From DATJFH01 sp035495815 (GTDB lineage Bacteria; Acidobacteriota; Terriglobia; Bryobacterales; Bryobacteraceae), in NCBI GenBank assembly GCA_035495815.1, contig DATJFH010000102.1, forward strand, positions 1 to 17,654: a stretch of DNA of 17,654 nt, read 5' to 3'. The number at the start of each line of letters is the position of its first letter. Positions within the stretch are counted from its first letter, which is position 1. Positions 8,385-16,238 of this stretch are shown here, piece by piece. A program made the position numbers and the translations under genes. The notes below the pieces were generated by a model. That model was not told where the DNA came from, did no database searches, and worked only from the letters and a program-made list of their open reading frames with translations.

Positions 8385-9347
8385 CTAGCGATGCCGTGTT
8401 TCAACGGAGCGCACGGTCCCGTTGTCCATGTTCACCGCGCAAAAAACATCGAATGACTCGGTTCGATTGCGGCGATCAGCGCGGGCGACGCCCACGACAG
8501 AATCGTTCCGGCCAGGGCGGTTGTCGACGTCGATCGACAGGAATTCAACGCGGGAATAGCCGTCGCGCCTCAGGCGGTCTTCGGCGGAGTTTCTGCAGAT
8601 TGCGACGGCGCGCGCCGCATTGGCTGCTCCGCCACCGCGCCGGGACTGGCCGCGGTCATTGTCGTCGATCCTCGCGGAACGTACCTGTCCGCTGTTGAAA
8701 TCAACAGAACAGGAGAAGCCGTAAAATTCCCGCCCGGCTCCGCGGCGAACCTCGAGCGTGCCGGCGATCCAGTCGTTGCGGCCCGGATTGTTATCGACAT
8801 CGGTGGATTCAAAGGTAATGTCCTGAGTGCGGAAACGCTGCACGGCCTCGCGTCTGACGGACTCCTGGCAGACCTGGATGGCGCGACTCGCCGGCAACCT
8901 CTCCCGCCGTTGGTTGGGATCTTCGAAGCGGCCTCCGGAATTTCCGCCTCTCCACTCAATATCGAATGTATAGCCCTCGGACCCACCCTGTGAATCTTCG
9001 ATACGCACGACCGCGGCTCCGCCATTCCGCGGGTCGCGAACCAGGCTCTGCCTGCCCCGCCCGTCAACCCCGGAGAAACGAAAATCGCCCGGATTGTTGG
9101 GCATGGTTCCGTTACACTCGAATCGGCGCCATTGCGCCGGCTGTCCGGAAAGAGTGCGCAGGTTCGCACTGTCGCCACGAATCTCGACCTCCGCCACTCC
9201 ATCGACGACGACTTCAATGGTGCACTTGCCGTGGTCGCCGCCCCCTCCATTCGTAGTCGCCCGCCGTTGGTTCGATGGCTGGGCATAGATCGGCAGGCCA
9301 ATCGCCGCAGTTGTTGCTGCCATGGTCAGAAAGAATCGTGGAAACAT
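8385..9347 (-). CDS. Exported protein of unknown function with an internal tandem domain duplication
   Basis: This 320-residue protein has a Sec signal peptide (residues 1-22, cut after IYA). Residues about 41-132 form an N-terminal domain with one Cys pair (C42, C78) and the run GGSEGYTFDIEW near its end. Then come two copies of one module, residues 156-228 and 247-317. Each has a Cys near its start (C160, C251), the shared motif DVDNxPGRND (183-192, 273-282) and a second Cys (C213, C303) in a C-[SA]-V-x4-G-x-V-R-S ending. The three Cys pairs suggest three disulfide-stabilised periplasmic or extracellular domains. Charged Gly/Arg-rich linkers join them. The ATG has GGAGGAG 5 nt upstream, a strong ribosome-binding site. 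I do not recognise a named family; the N-terminal domain resembles conserved hypothetical proteins of Acidobacteriota. Function unknown. Confidence 0.85.
   Translation of the reverse strand: MFPRFFLTMAATTAAIGLPIYAQPSNQRRATTNGGGGDHGKCTIEVVVDGVAEVEIRGDSANLRTLSGQPAQWRRFECNGTMPNNPGDFRFSGVDGRGRQSLVRDPRNGGAAVVRIEDSQGGSEGYTFDIEWRGGNSGGRFEDPNQRRERLPASRAIQVCQESVRREAVQRFRTQDITFESTDVDNNPGRNDWIAGTLEVRRGAGREFYGFSCSVDFNSGQVRSARIDDNDRGQSRRGGGAANAARAVAICRNSAEDRLRRDGYSRVEFLSIDVDNRPGRNDSVVGVARADRRNRTESFDVFCAVNMDNGTVRSVETRHR
8397..8609 (-). repeat. Duplicated protein module, copy 2
   Basis: Codes for residues 247-317 of the secreted protein. It shares with copy 1 the block DVDNxPGRND, the Cys spacing (53 residues in copy 1, 52 in copy 2) and the Gly-x-Val-Arg-Ser ending. 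Similarity is seen at protein level and the DNA has diverged, so the duplication is old. Confidence 0.8.
8664..8882 (-). repeat. Duplicated protein module, copy 1
   Basis: Codes for residues 156-228 of the secreted protein and aligns along its whole length with copy 2 (8397-8609). Shared positions are the first Cys, DVDNxPGRND, an aromatic pair before the second Cys, and VRS near the end. Confidence 0.8.
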
Positions 9348-9353
9348 GTGCGC

Positions 9354-9390
9354 TCCTCCGAAGTTGACTTTATCACTTCGAAGCGGAGGA
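9354..9390 (-). promoter_or_regulatory. Inverted repeat covering the ribosome-binding site of the 320-residue protein gene
   Basis: Read on the minus strand, TCCTCCG at the 5' side pairs with CGGAGGA at the 3' side, and AAGT with ACTT, around a 10-nt loop. This gives 11 base pairs with a 5-nt bulge (CTTCG). The 3' arm contains most of the GGAGGAG ribosome-binding site of the gene starting at 9347. If the mRNA begins upstream of 9390, the site would be hidden in the stem. The same symmetry in DNA could instead be a regulator's operator between two divergent genes. Confidence 0.4.
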
Positions 9391-9556
9391 CGGCCTTTTC
9401 AATGGCTGCGTTTCATAAACAAGGCTCGCCGAGCTTTTTCGCGTGCTGTCCGCATGATGAAGGTGACAAAAATCGGTGGATTCGTTCCGGGCGCCCGACA
9501 AGGCGTTCTGGCCAGCGGAATGCAGGTTGCTTTCGTGGGCGGACAACCCAGGAGTG

Positions 9557-11164
9557 ATGTGGATCGAGGCAAAAGGCGACAGAAACGTCCGGTCACCGAA
9601 CGTTAAACGCATCCGGACCTGGGTGGCGATCGTCTCGATCACTTTGTTGTCTCTGCTCATCGTAGCTGGCGTATTGATTCATCGAGCCGTTCCCATCCTG
9701 AAGGGCCGCATCATCGAAACTCTCGGGGCTCGATTCAACAGCCGGGTTGAGCTCGACACTTTGAACGTCTCCGTCCTGAGGGGACTCGAAGTAGCCGGAG
9801 ACCGACTGCGGATCTTCCCGCCGGACGAAGTGGTCGCCGCCGGAGCCAGTGAGCCGCTTATCGCGCTGGAGCATTTTTCGTTTCACGCGGGTGTGTTCGG
9901 GCTTCTGGCTGAGCCGACGCGTGTTCGGGCCGTGCACGTCAACGGACTCCAGATCCATATCCCTCCGCGCGAAATGAGGCTGCAGGCCCCGGACCGGCCG
10001 GGAAAACATGGCGGCAAGATAAAGATCGTGGTGGAGGAGATCGTTTGCGACAACTCGCGGCTGATTATCGGCACGGCCAAACCCGATAAAGATCCGAAGG
10101 TGTTCGAGCTGCAGCATATCCAATTGCACGATGTCGGCCCGAATGCGCCCTGGCAGTACGTCGCCACGCTCACCAACGCCATCCCGCGCGGCCAGATTCA
10201 CGCGAGTGGAACTTTCGGTCCGTGGCAGACCGGGAGCCCGGGCGACTCGCCCGTGACCGGCCGCTATACGTTCGAGCGCGCTGAGTTGAATACCATCAAG
10301 GGTATCGGAGGCATACTCTCCTCTACCGGCGACTTCAAAGGCCAGCTCGACAGGATCGTAGTGGATGGAACGACAGAGACGCCGGATTTCTCACTGGATA
10401 CCGCGAACCAGCCGGTCCCCCTGCACACCCGGTTTCACGCGGTGGTGGACGGCATCACGGGCGATACCTATCTGCAGCCTGTGAACGCAAAGCTGCGAAA
10501 CTCCAGTTTCACCACGAGCGGCACGATTATCAACATCAAGGGACGGGGCCACAGGATCGAGCTTGACGTAGACGTTCCGCGCGGCCAGGTCCAGGATTTT
10601 CTCGAACTCGCGGTCAGAACCCAACCGCCGGTGATGACCGGATTCATCAGCACGAAGACGAAGCTGGAGATCCGGCCCGGCAAGGAGCCGGTCGCTCGCA
10701 AGCTGAGCTTCAAGGGAGCCTTCACGCTGGAGGGCATTCACTTTACCAATCCGGAAACGCAGGACAAGGTCGATGCCCTGAGTCTGCGGGCGCGCGGCCA
10801 GCCGGAAAAGGCCAGGCCCGGGGCGAAAGACGTAGATTCGCGGATGAGCGGAACGTATGGCTTGAAGGAGGGCGTTCTGCTCTTCAGCAATCTTGGGTAC
10901 GTTCTTCCCGGCGCGCGAGTGAATCTGGATGGAGTGTATTCGCTCGACGGCCAGCAGTTCGAATTTCATGGGAAGGTACTGACCCAGGCGTCGCTCTCGC
11001 ACATGGTGGACTCGCGGTGGCTGTCCGTTTTGTTGAAGGCCGCTTCTCCATTCTTCAGGAAGCAGGGTGGCGGAGCGGAGATTCCGGTAAAGATCAGCGG
11101 TACGAAGTCGCAGCCGCAGTTCGGGCTGGACGTGCTCGGAAATCACCGGAAGGGCAATAAGTAG
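9557..11164 (+). CDS. AsmA-like membrane-anchored envelope protein
   Basis: This 535-residue protein has a basic N-terminus (KRIRT) followed by one transmembrane segment (about residues 22-41). A long periplasmic beta-rich region follows. Its opening blocks are typical of AsmA-family proteins: ILKGRIIETLGARFNSRVEL, and LNVSVLRGLEVAGDRLRIFP a few residues further on. Later parts show the repeated short beta-strand pattern seen in AsmA/TamB/VPS13-like bridge proteins, including GTYGLKEGVLLFSNLGYVLP near the end and IPVKISGTKSQPQFGLDVLG at the C-terminus. Members are linked to outer-membrane biogenesis and lipid transport. The start is uncertain: ATG at 9557 has AGGAG only 2 nt upstream; GTG at 9554 or 9476 are in-frame alternatives, but the added residues look non-native. 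It is divergent from the 320-residue gene, and its stop is 6 nt from the end of the convergent broken gene. Confidence 0.78.
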   Translation: MWIEAKGDRNVRSPNVKRIRTWVAIVSITLLSLLIVAGVLIHRAVPILKGRIIETLGARFNSRVELDTLNVSVLRGLEVAGDRLRIFPPDEVVAAGASEPLIALEHFSFHAGVFGLLAEPTRVRAVHVNGLQIHIPPREMRLQAPDRPGKHGGKIKIVVEEIVCDNSRLIIGTAKPDKDPKVFELQHIQLHDVGPNAPWQYVATLTNAIPRGQIHASGTFGPWQTGSPGDSPVTGRYTFERAELNTIKGIGGILSSTGDFKGQLDRIVVDGTTETPDFSLDTANQPVPLHTRFHAVVDGITGDTYLQPVNAKLRNSSFTTSGTIINIKGRGHRIELDVDVPRGQVQDFLELAVRTQPPVMTGFISTKTKLEIRPGKEPVARKLSFKGAFTLEGIHFTNPETQDKVDALSLRARGQPEKARPGAKDVDSRMSGTYGLKEGVLLFSNLGYVLPGARVNLDGVYSLDGQQFEFHGKVLTQASLSHMVDSRWLSVLLKAASPFFRKQGGGAEIPVKISGTKSQPQFGLDVLGNHRKGNK

Positions 11165-11170
11165 TCCCGC

Positions 11171-12146
11171 CTATTCGGCCGGAGCCGCCTCGGGATGGTT
11201 CGCCGTATCGCTTTGATCGTGATAGCGGACCGCTCCGGTTGTCCAGTTTACCGAGACCAACATTTCGCTTGCGGAATGCATCGCGGCGGTAGACGAGCGC
11301 GTTTGAACCGGTCGGGCGGTGCTCGGCGAGAATGCCCGGCGCCAGGAACTCCTCTGTGAGCCGCTGGAAGTTGTAATAGCGGGGTTGGGGGCCGAAGAAA
11401 GTCCGCTGTTGCGCGATGTCGGCGGAATATAGGGCGCGGCGGGACTGGTAATCGAGGTCGCCCACGGCATTCTTCCGTCCAAAGATCGCGGCTTCTTCCG
11501 GATTCAGCAGGCCGAGCCATTTCCTGCCGAGTGGGAAGCCCCTTTCAAGGAAAGCATACGACGCCTGGGGCGTGAAGTATGCGGGAAAGATGGTGGTCCA
11601 TGCGCCCACCGGAGGCGCTTCGGAGGCGCGCAGGGTATCGGGATGAATGTACCATACGCGGGCGTCGGCGGCCCTGATGGCGACTCCGTCGGGGGTGAAG
11701 CTAAAGTAACGCGCTTCGACCGGCAGGAGGCCCTGGAGATTGGGATTGATATCGACGAGCCGCTCGGGTCTGGCTACGATGTCGCCCGTTTCAAGGTTAA
11801 CCGCGTGAAGACCGGTAGGCAGCAGAACCCACAGGGTACGGTTCTGCGCGCCGAGAATCGAGCGGCCTTGCATGGCGCCGTTGCGGATGGTCTGAAGGCG
11901 GCGGCGGTAGAGGGGTTTTGTGATCGAGGCGTCGAAGGCCCAGATATCCACCAGGAGATCGGTGGATGTGAAAAGGTTGATCATCGGTGGAAGTTGAGGG
12001 CTTTCTTCCACTGGCCGGTAAGGAGGTAAACGCGGCTGCCGGCCCGGAGCGGTGGACCAAAGGAGGCTAGTGGAGTGAGTATGAAACCGGGCGCGAAGTA
12101 TGACCCCACCAATGGCGAGGAGCACGTGTCGGGGACGAAGGGACAT
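11171..12146 (-). pseudogene. Frame-disrupted beta-propeller-like protein gene
   Basis: The best-looking protein sequence changes reading frame. The central part, from ATG 11984 to about 11270, has propeller-like blades such as LWVLLPTGLHAVNLETGDIV and FTPDGVAIRAADARVWYI. Near 11270 its frame turns into improbable sequence that would run 71 nt into the convergent AsmA-like gene. The +1 frame instead continues naturally with EMLVSVNWTTGAVRYHDQ and stops at 11171, just short of that gene. At the 5' side, the other frame reads GSRVYLLTGQWKKALNF and stops at 11981 in an ATGA overlap with the ATG at 11984. A candidate N-terminal hydrophobic leader, MSLRPRHVLLAIGG, starts at 12146 in the central frame. 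So two, probably three, shifts separate the segments. The gene follows the DUF1501 gene by 38 nt. It may be a decayed gene, assembly errors, or two coupled genes. Function not identified. Confidence 0.6.
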
Positions 12147-12184
12147 GGTCTCAGATCACAGCCGAACACAGCGGGGCGGCAGGA

Positions 12185-13669
12185 TCAGGCGATGATCTCT
12201 TTGATGGGGGCGCCGTAGTCGATGTCGAGGCGCTTGCGACCGGGCACTTCCAGCCGTCGCGGATCGATTCCCAGCTGGTGCAGGACGGTGGCGTGCACGT
12301 CGGTCACGTAGTGTCGGTTCTCCACGGCGTGGAAGCCCAGCTCGTCGGTGGCGCCGTGCGCGACGCCGCCTTTGATTCCGCCGCCGGCCAGCCAGACGCT
12401 GAATCCGTATGGGTGATGGTCGCGGCCGTTGGTTCCCTGGCAGCCCGGAGTACGTCCGAATTCGGTGCACCAGACTACCAGCGTGTCGTCGAACATACCC
12501 CTCTGCTTCAGGTCCCTGATCAATCCCGCAATGGGTTTGTCCACCTGGGCGCAGAGCTCTGTGTGGGTCTTCTTCAAATTGGCATGGCCGTCCCATTTGC
12601 CGGCTCCGCCGTTCTGGCCATGGAACACCTGCACGAAGCGCACGCCGGACTCCGCCAGACGGCGCGCCGCGAGGCAGGTTTCGCCGAACGGCCGCGTGGT
12701 TTCGTTATCCAGGCCGTACAGCTTACGCACCGATTCGCTCTCCGCGCTCAGCTTCATCACTTCGGGCACTGATTTCTGCATCCGGAACGCCAGCTCGTAG
12801 GATTTGATTCGCGCCCGCATCGCCGGATCGTCCGGATACTCGGCGCCGGCAATTCCGTTCAGCTCGTGCAGCAATTCGAATTCGCGCGTCTGGTCTTCGC
12901 GCGACGCGCTCGGCGTAGCGTAAGGCAGCGGGTTGGACGGATCCATCGCAAGCTGGACACCATTGTGCTCGGGGCCCAGATAAGCGGCGCCATGGGCGCC
13001 GACGCCTCCACAGCAGGTATCGATCGGCTCGCCGAGGACTACGAACTGCGGCAGATCGTCATTCAGCGACCCCAGCCCGTAATGAATCCAGGAGCCGAGC
13101 GTCGGGAATTGGCCCTCCAGGCTGTGGCGGCCGGTGTGGAACTGGATCTGCGCCCCGTGATTGTTGTCGGTCGTCCACATCGAGCGGACCACGGAAACAT
13201 CGTCGATGCATTCGGCCACGTTGGGCCACCAGTCGCTCACTTCGATTCCGCTTTGACCGCGCTTGCGGTAACCCACCTGCAGCGGGTAGATGAACTGATG
13301 GCTCTTGTGCAGCCCCTTGATCACCTCGCGCAGGTTCTGTTTCACCAGCGGGTTGGTAAGCACGTCGCCGTACGGTGTATCGACAAATTTCTTGCCGGCG
13401 AATTTCGTCAGCTCCGGTTTCGGATCGAACGATTCGAGATGGCTCGTGCCGCCGATCATGAAGAGCCAGATGACGCGCTTGGCCTTCGGCGTGAAGTGCG
13501 GCTTGCCGTCCGGCGGCGCCCAACCGCCGGTCGCCGCGCGGGCAATGCCGTCCCGGTTCAACATCGCGCCCAGCGCAAGCCCGGTGAAACCCATGCCCAC
13601 GTCCGCCAGAAAGGTGCGGCGGTGGGGCCTATCGAATGGTGATGAAGTCGTTGTGATTGAAGAGGACAT
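12185..13669 (-). CDS. DUF1501 family protein (sulfatase-like fold) with Tat-type leader
   Basis: This 494-residue DUF1501 protein belongs to a family with an alkaline-phosphatase/sulfatase-like fold and no settled biochemical role. The N-terminus has a twin-arginine motif, HRRTFLADVG (R17, R18), followed by a hydrophobic stretch. This suggests export by Tat in folded form. Family blocks are VIWLFMIGGTSHLESFDPKP at about 65-84, GVRFVQVFHGQNGGAGKWDG in the second half, WCTEFGRTPGC (E403) and GRDHHPYGFSVW (D417, H418, H419). The last two resemble the C-terminal metal-ligand blocks of sulfatase-like folds. The ATG has GGAGAG 8 nt upstream and overlaps the end of the DUF1549/DUF1553 gene by 41 nt in another frame. 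The two families are regularly neighbours in Planctomycetes, Verrucomicrobia and Solibacter, so joint action in the envelope is likely. Confidence 0.92.
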   Translation of the reverse strand: MSSSITTTSSPFDRPHRRTFLADVGMGFTGLALGAMLNRDGIARAATGGWAPPDGKPHFTPKAKRVIWLFMIGGTSHLESFDPKPELTKFAGKKFVDTPYGDVLTNPLVKQNLREVIKGLHKSHQFIYPLQVGYRKRGQSGIEVSDWWPNVAECIDDVSVVRSMWTTDNNHGAQIQFHTGRHSLEGQFPTLGSWIHYGLGSLNDDLPQFVVLGEPIDTCCGGVGAHGAAYLGPEHNGVQLAMDPSNPLPYATPSASREDQTREFELLHELNGIAGAEYPDDPAMRARIKSYELAFRMQKSVPEVMKLSAESESVRKLYGLDNETTRPFGETCLAARRLAESGVRFVQVFHGQNGGAGKWDGHANLKKTHTELCAQVDKPIAGLIRDLKQRGMFDDTLVVWCTEFGRTPGCQGTNGRDHHPYGFSVWLAGGGIKGGVAHGATDELGFHAVENRHYVTDVHATVLHQLGIDPRRLEVPGRKRLDIDYGAPIKEIIA

Positions 13670-16121
13670 GGATCAGACTCTCCGGTTTGGCTTTTACGGC
13701 GGCTTCCAATTCCTTCTCCGACGGCGGACGCCCGAGAATGGTCTCGAACGCCTGACGCGCGAAGGCCTGCGGCTCGGGGTTCGAAGCGGTCAACTTCGCG
13801 GCCAGTTCACGGGAGCGGTCGCGGCTCAGCTTGCTGTTGGCCAGCGCCAGAGCCTGCTGCGGCACCACGCTCTCGTTTCGCTCGTAACACTCCGACGGGC
13901 TGGCCATATCGAACGTGCGGAGGAACTCCATCTGTGTATCGGGCGAATTGCGGAAATATACACTGCGGCGGAACACTTCGAAGCCTTTGGACTCGTCGAT
14001 CTCCGGTCCGCCCATCGTCAAATCGAGCTTGCCCGAGACTGACAGAATGGAATCGCGCACGATCTCCGCCTCCATGCGGCGCGGGTTCATGCGCCACAGA
14101 TACTGGTTCTCCGGATCGGCGAGGTTGGCCGGGTAGTCCGCGCGGCCGGCCGTGGATTGCATACGGTAGGCTCCACTGGTCACCATCAGGCGGTGCAGCG
14201 ACTTCATGCTCCATCCACTCCGCATGAACTCCACCGCCAGCCAGTCCAGCAGTTCGGGATGGGTGGGCCGCTTTCCGTTCCGGCCGAAGTCAAAAACGCT
14301 GGCCACCAGCGGCTTGCCGAAATGCCGCATCCAAATATGGTTGACCGCTACGCGCGCCGTGAGCGGATTCCTGGTGGAGGCGATCCATTCGGCCAGGGCC
14401 AGCCTGCGGCCGCTCGTCCGGTCGGGATAGATTTTGCCCAGCGGCGAGTAGCCTTCGGCGGATTGAGTAAGCGCGGACTGCGCCTCCGCGAGGCGCTTGG
14501 CGGCTTCGGAGATGGCCTTCTCATCGGCCACGCTTCCCGGCTTGGCTTTGGCGCGAGCTTCGTTGAACTGCAGCATCGCGCGGTAGACCTCTTCGTCCGC
14601 CTTGAGTATGCCGGCTTCACGCTCCTTCTTGCGAGCCTCGGCCGCCTTCTCCTCGTAAGCCGGATCGGGCGGCTCGGCGTACTTGGCGCGGTCCGCGGCG
14701 ATCCGCGCCTCCAGGGAAGGCAGGTGGGCTTTGGCGGCGGCCAGGGTTTTTTCGGCGGCGAGCAGCTTTTCGGCGGCTGCGTTGGACTCCCGGGCCTTTC
14801 GCAGGTCCGCTTCCGCGCGTTCGATATTTGCCTTCGCCTGCGCGATCAGATCGCCCTCGACGAACGCGCGGTGATCCGGGTAATACGATTCGACCGGTAG
14901 CGGACGCGGCTCGATCTTGCCCAGGACCGGCCCCACGGTGGCAGGTACGGCGGGCTCGAGAATCCGGCTTTTATCGGGATTCTGGTTGTCCCCGCGTACG
15001 AACAGATAGGTCGGCCGCTCCAGTTCGGCGTCGAAGACGCGCGACAGTCCGTCCTTGCCGGTATCCGGCTGACCCGGCACACGGTCGATGCGGACCTCAT
15101 ACGGCTCGAAAAAGGCCCTGAACTGGTAGTATTCCGCCTGCGATATCGGATCGTATTTGTGGTCGTGGCAGCGGGCGCACTTCACGGTCAATCCGAGGAA
15201 GGCCAGCGCCGTGTGGTCCACTGCGTCCTGCATCCAGCCGTCGCGGTCGTACTTGTGGTATTGCCTGGCTAGAAAACCAGTGGCGCGGATGGCTTTGGGA
15301 TCGTTGGGAGCGATCTCGTCGGCGGCGAGCATCTCGCGTATCATGCGGTCATAGCCCTTGTCCTCATTCAAGGACTCGATGATCCAATCGCGCCAGCGCC
15401 ACATGAACATGTGTGAAAAACGGACGTCGTTGGTCTTGCGCCAGCCGTACCAGTCCGAGTAGCGCCAGATGTCCATCCAGTGGCGTCCCCAGCGCTCGCC
15501 ATAACGCCGGTCCGCGAGCAGGCGGTCGACTGCTTTTTCATACGCGTCCGGCGCCGGGTCGCCAAGGAACGCCTCGACTTCGGAAGGCGTCGGCGGCACG
15601 CCGGTCAAATCCAGGTAGACGCGGCGGATCAGCGTCCGCTTACCGGCGGCTTCTACGGGCTTCAGATTGCGCTTGGCCTGTTCCGCGGCCAGGAATGCGT
15701 CGATCGGATTCCGGATCCAGCCGGCGGCGACTTTCGGTACGGGCGGCTGTTTGGGCTCCTGAAAGGCCCAGTGGGCGGGCGGCGGCGACGCCTTTACGCC
15801 GCGTTCGAACTTCGCGCCATCGTTGATCCAGCGGGCGATGACGTCGATTTCATCTGCGGTAAGCTTTGCCGCTCCCATCGGCATGTGGGGTTCGGCTTCG
15901 TGCGCAACCGCCTTGTAAAGCAGGCTGTCGGCGGCTTTCCCAGGGACGACTGCGGCTCCGCGTCCGCCGCCGCGCAGGAGCGATTCGCGGCTGGTCATGT
16001 CCAGGCCGCCCCTCGCCCCGGTTCCCGAATGACAGGCTGCGCACCGGTTCTCGAAAAGCGTCAGGGCAGTCTGTCCGTACCCCGAGGAAACCAGCATCAG
16101 GAGCCATGCGCCGCGCCACAT
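13629..16121 (-). CDS. PSD1 / planctomycete cytochrome C domain protein (DUF1549 and DUF1553)
   Basis: This 830-residue protein is predicted to be periplasmic. A short signal peptide (about 1-16) is followed by a cytochrome-c-like domain with the haem motif CAACH (27-31). A possible axial Met lies in HMPMGAAKLTADEIDVIARW. Then comes a DUF1549 region with LIRRVYLDLTGVPPTPSEVE, RYGERWGRHWMDIWRYSD and a second CxxCH, CARCHDHKYDP (315-325). Residues about 424-552 are a long Ala/Glu/Lys/Arg-rich coiled coil, LRKAR and AEKTLAAAKAH being typical. DUF1553 follows (from about 575), with NPLTARVAVNHIWMRHFGKP and AYRMQS. The protein could bind one or two c-type haems; its partners and substrate are unknown. 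It starts at ATG 16121 with no clear Shine-Dalgarno sequence and overlaps the DUF1501 gene downstream, indicating co-transcription. Confidence 0.92.
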   Translation of the reverse strand: MWRGAWLLMLVSSGYGQTALTLFENRCAACHSGTGARGGLDMTSRESLLRGGGRGAAVVPGKAADSLLYKAVAHEAEPHMPMGAAKLTADEIDVIARWINDGAKFERGVKASPPPAHWAFQEPKQPPVPKVAAGWIRNPIDAFLAAEQAKRNLKPVEAAGKRTLIRRVYLDLTGVPPTPSEVEAFLGDPAPDAYEKAVDRLLADRRYGERWGRHWMDIWRYSDWYGWRKTNDVRFSHMFMWRWRDWIIESLNEDKGYDRMIREMLAADEIAPNDPKAIRATGFLARQYHKYDRDGWMQDAVDHTALAFLGLTVKCARCHDHKYDPISQAEYYQFRAFFEPYEVRIDRVPGQPDTGKDGLSRVFDAELERPTYLFVRGDNQNPDKSRILEPAVPATVGPVLGKIEPRPLPVESYYPDHRAFVEGDLIAQAKANIERAEADLRKARESNAAAEKLLAAEKTLAAAKAHLPSLEARIAADRAKYAEPPDPAYEEKAAEARKKEREAGILKADEEVYRAMLQFNEARAKAKPGSVADEKAISEAAKRLAEAQSALTQSAEGYSPLGKIYPDRTSGRRLALAEWIASTRNPLTARVAVNHIWMRHFGKPLVASVFDFGRNGKRPTHPELLDWLAVEFMRSGWSMKSLHRLMVTSGAYRMQSTAGRADYPANLADPENQYLWRMNPRRMEAEIVRDSILSVSGKLDLTMGGPEIDESKGFEVFRRSVYFRNSPDTQMEFLRTFDMASPSECYERNESVVPQQALALANSKLSRDRSRELAAKLTASNPEPQAFARQAFETILGRPPSEKELEAAVKAKPESLIHVLFNHNDFITIR

Positions 16122-16155
16122 GACTCATAGTCTAACTCATTCTAAAGGGAGGAAT

Positions 16156-16205
16156 TTGTCTGCGGGACCTCAATGCTTGCGGAGCGCCCTCTTGAGGGCA
16201 GACAA
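16156..16205 (-). terminator. Bulged 14-bp stem-loop between glgC and the PSD1 gene
   Basis: TTGTCTGC (16156-16163) pairs with GCAGACAA (16198-16205), and CCTCAA (16168-16173) pairs with TTGAGG (16192-16197). A 4-nt bulge (GGGA) lies on one side and an 18-nt loop at the tip, itself holding GCT/AGC. It begins 33 nt downstream of the glgC stop. No T-run follows on the minus strand, so it may be a Rho-type or processing end of the glgC transcript. It may also be a regulatory structure in the PSD1 leader. Confidence 0.35.
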
Positions 16206-16238
16206 GGATTTCCGGGGAGCAGACGCGGGCGTTCCCGC

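Noticed and set aside
9364..9369. TTGACT as a -35 box for the AsmA-like gene
   Set aside because: No -10-like hexamer lies 16-18 nt downstream on the + strand; the bases are better explained as part of the inverted repeat.
9322..9606. A 94-codon frame in the divergent spacer
   Set aside because: It starts inside the opposite gene, lacks a clear ribosome-binding site and overlaps the AsmA-like start in another frame; its Arg/Lys/Gly-rich sequence looks random.
12866..13642. A 258-codon + strand frame opposite the DUF1501 gene
   Set aside because: The minus strand encodes a well-defined DUF1501 protein; this frame has no motifs.
16150..16175. GGGAGG on the + strand as a ribosome-binding site
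   Set aside because: No start codon at a suitable distance leads to a plausible protein; the frame beginning near 16173 is an antisense shadow of glgC.
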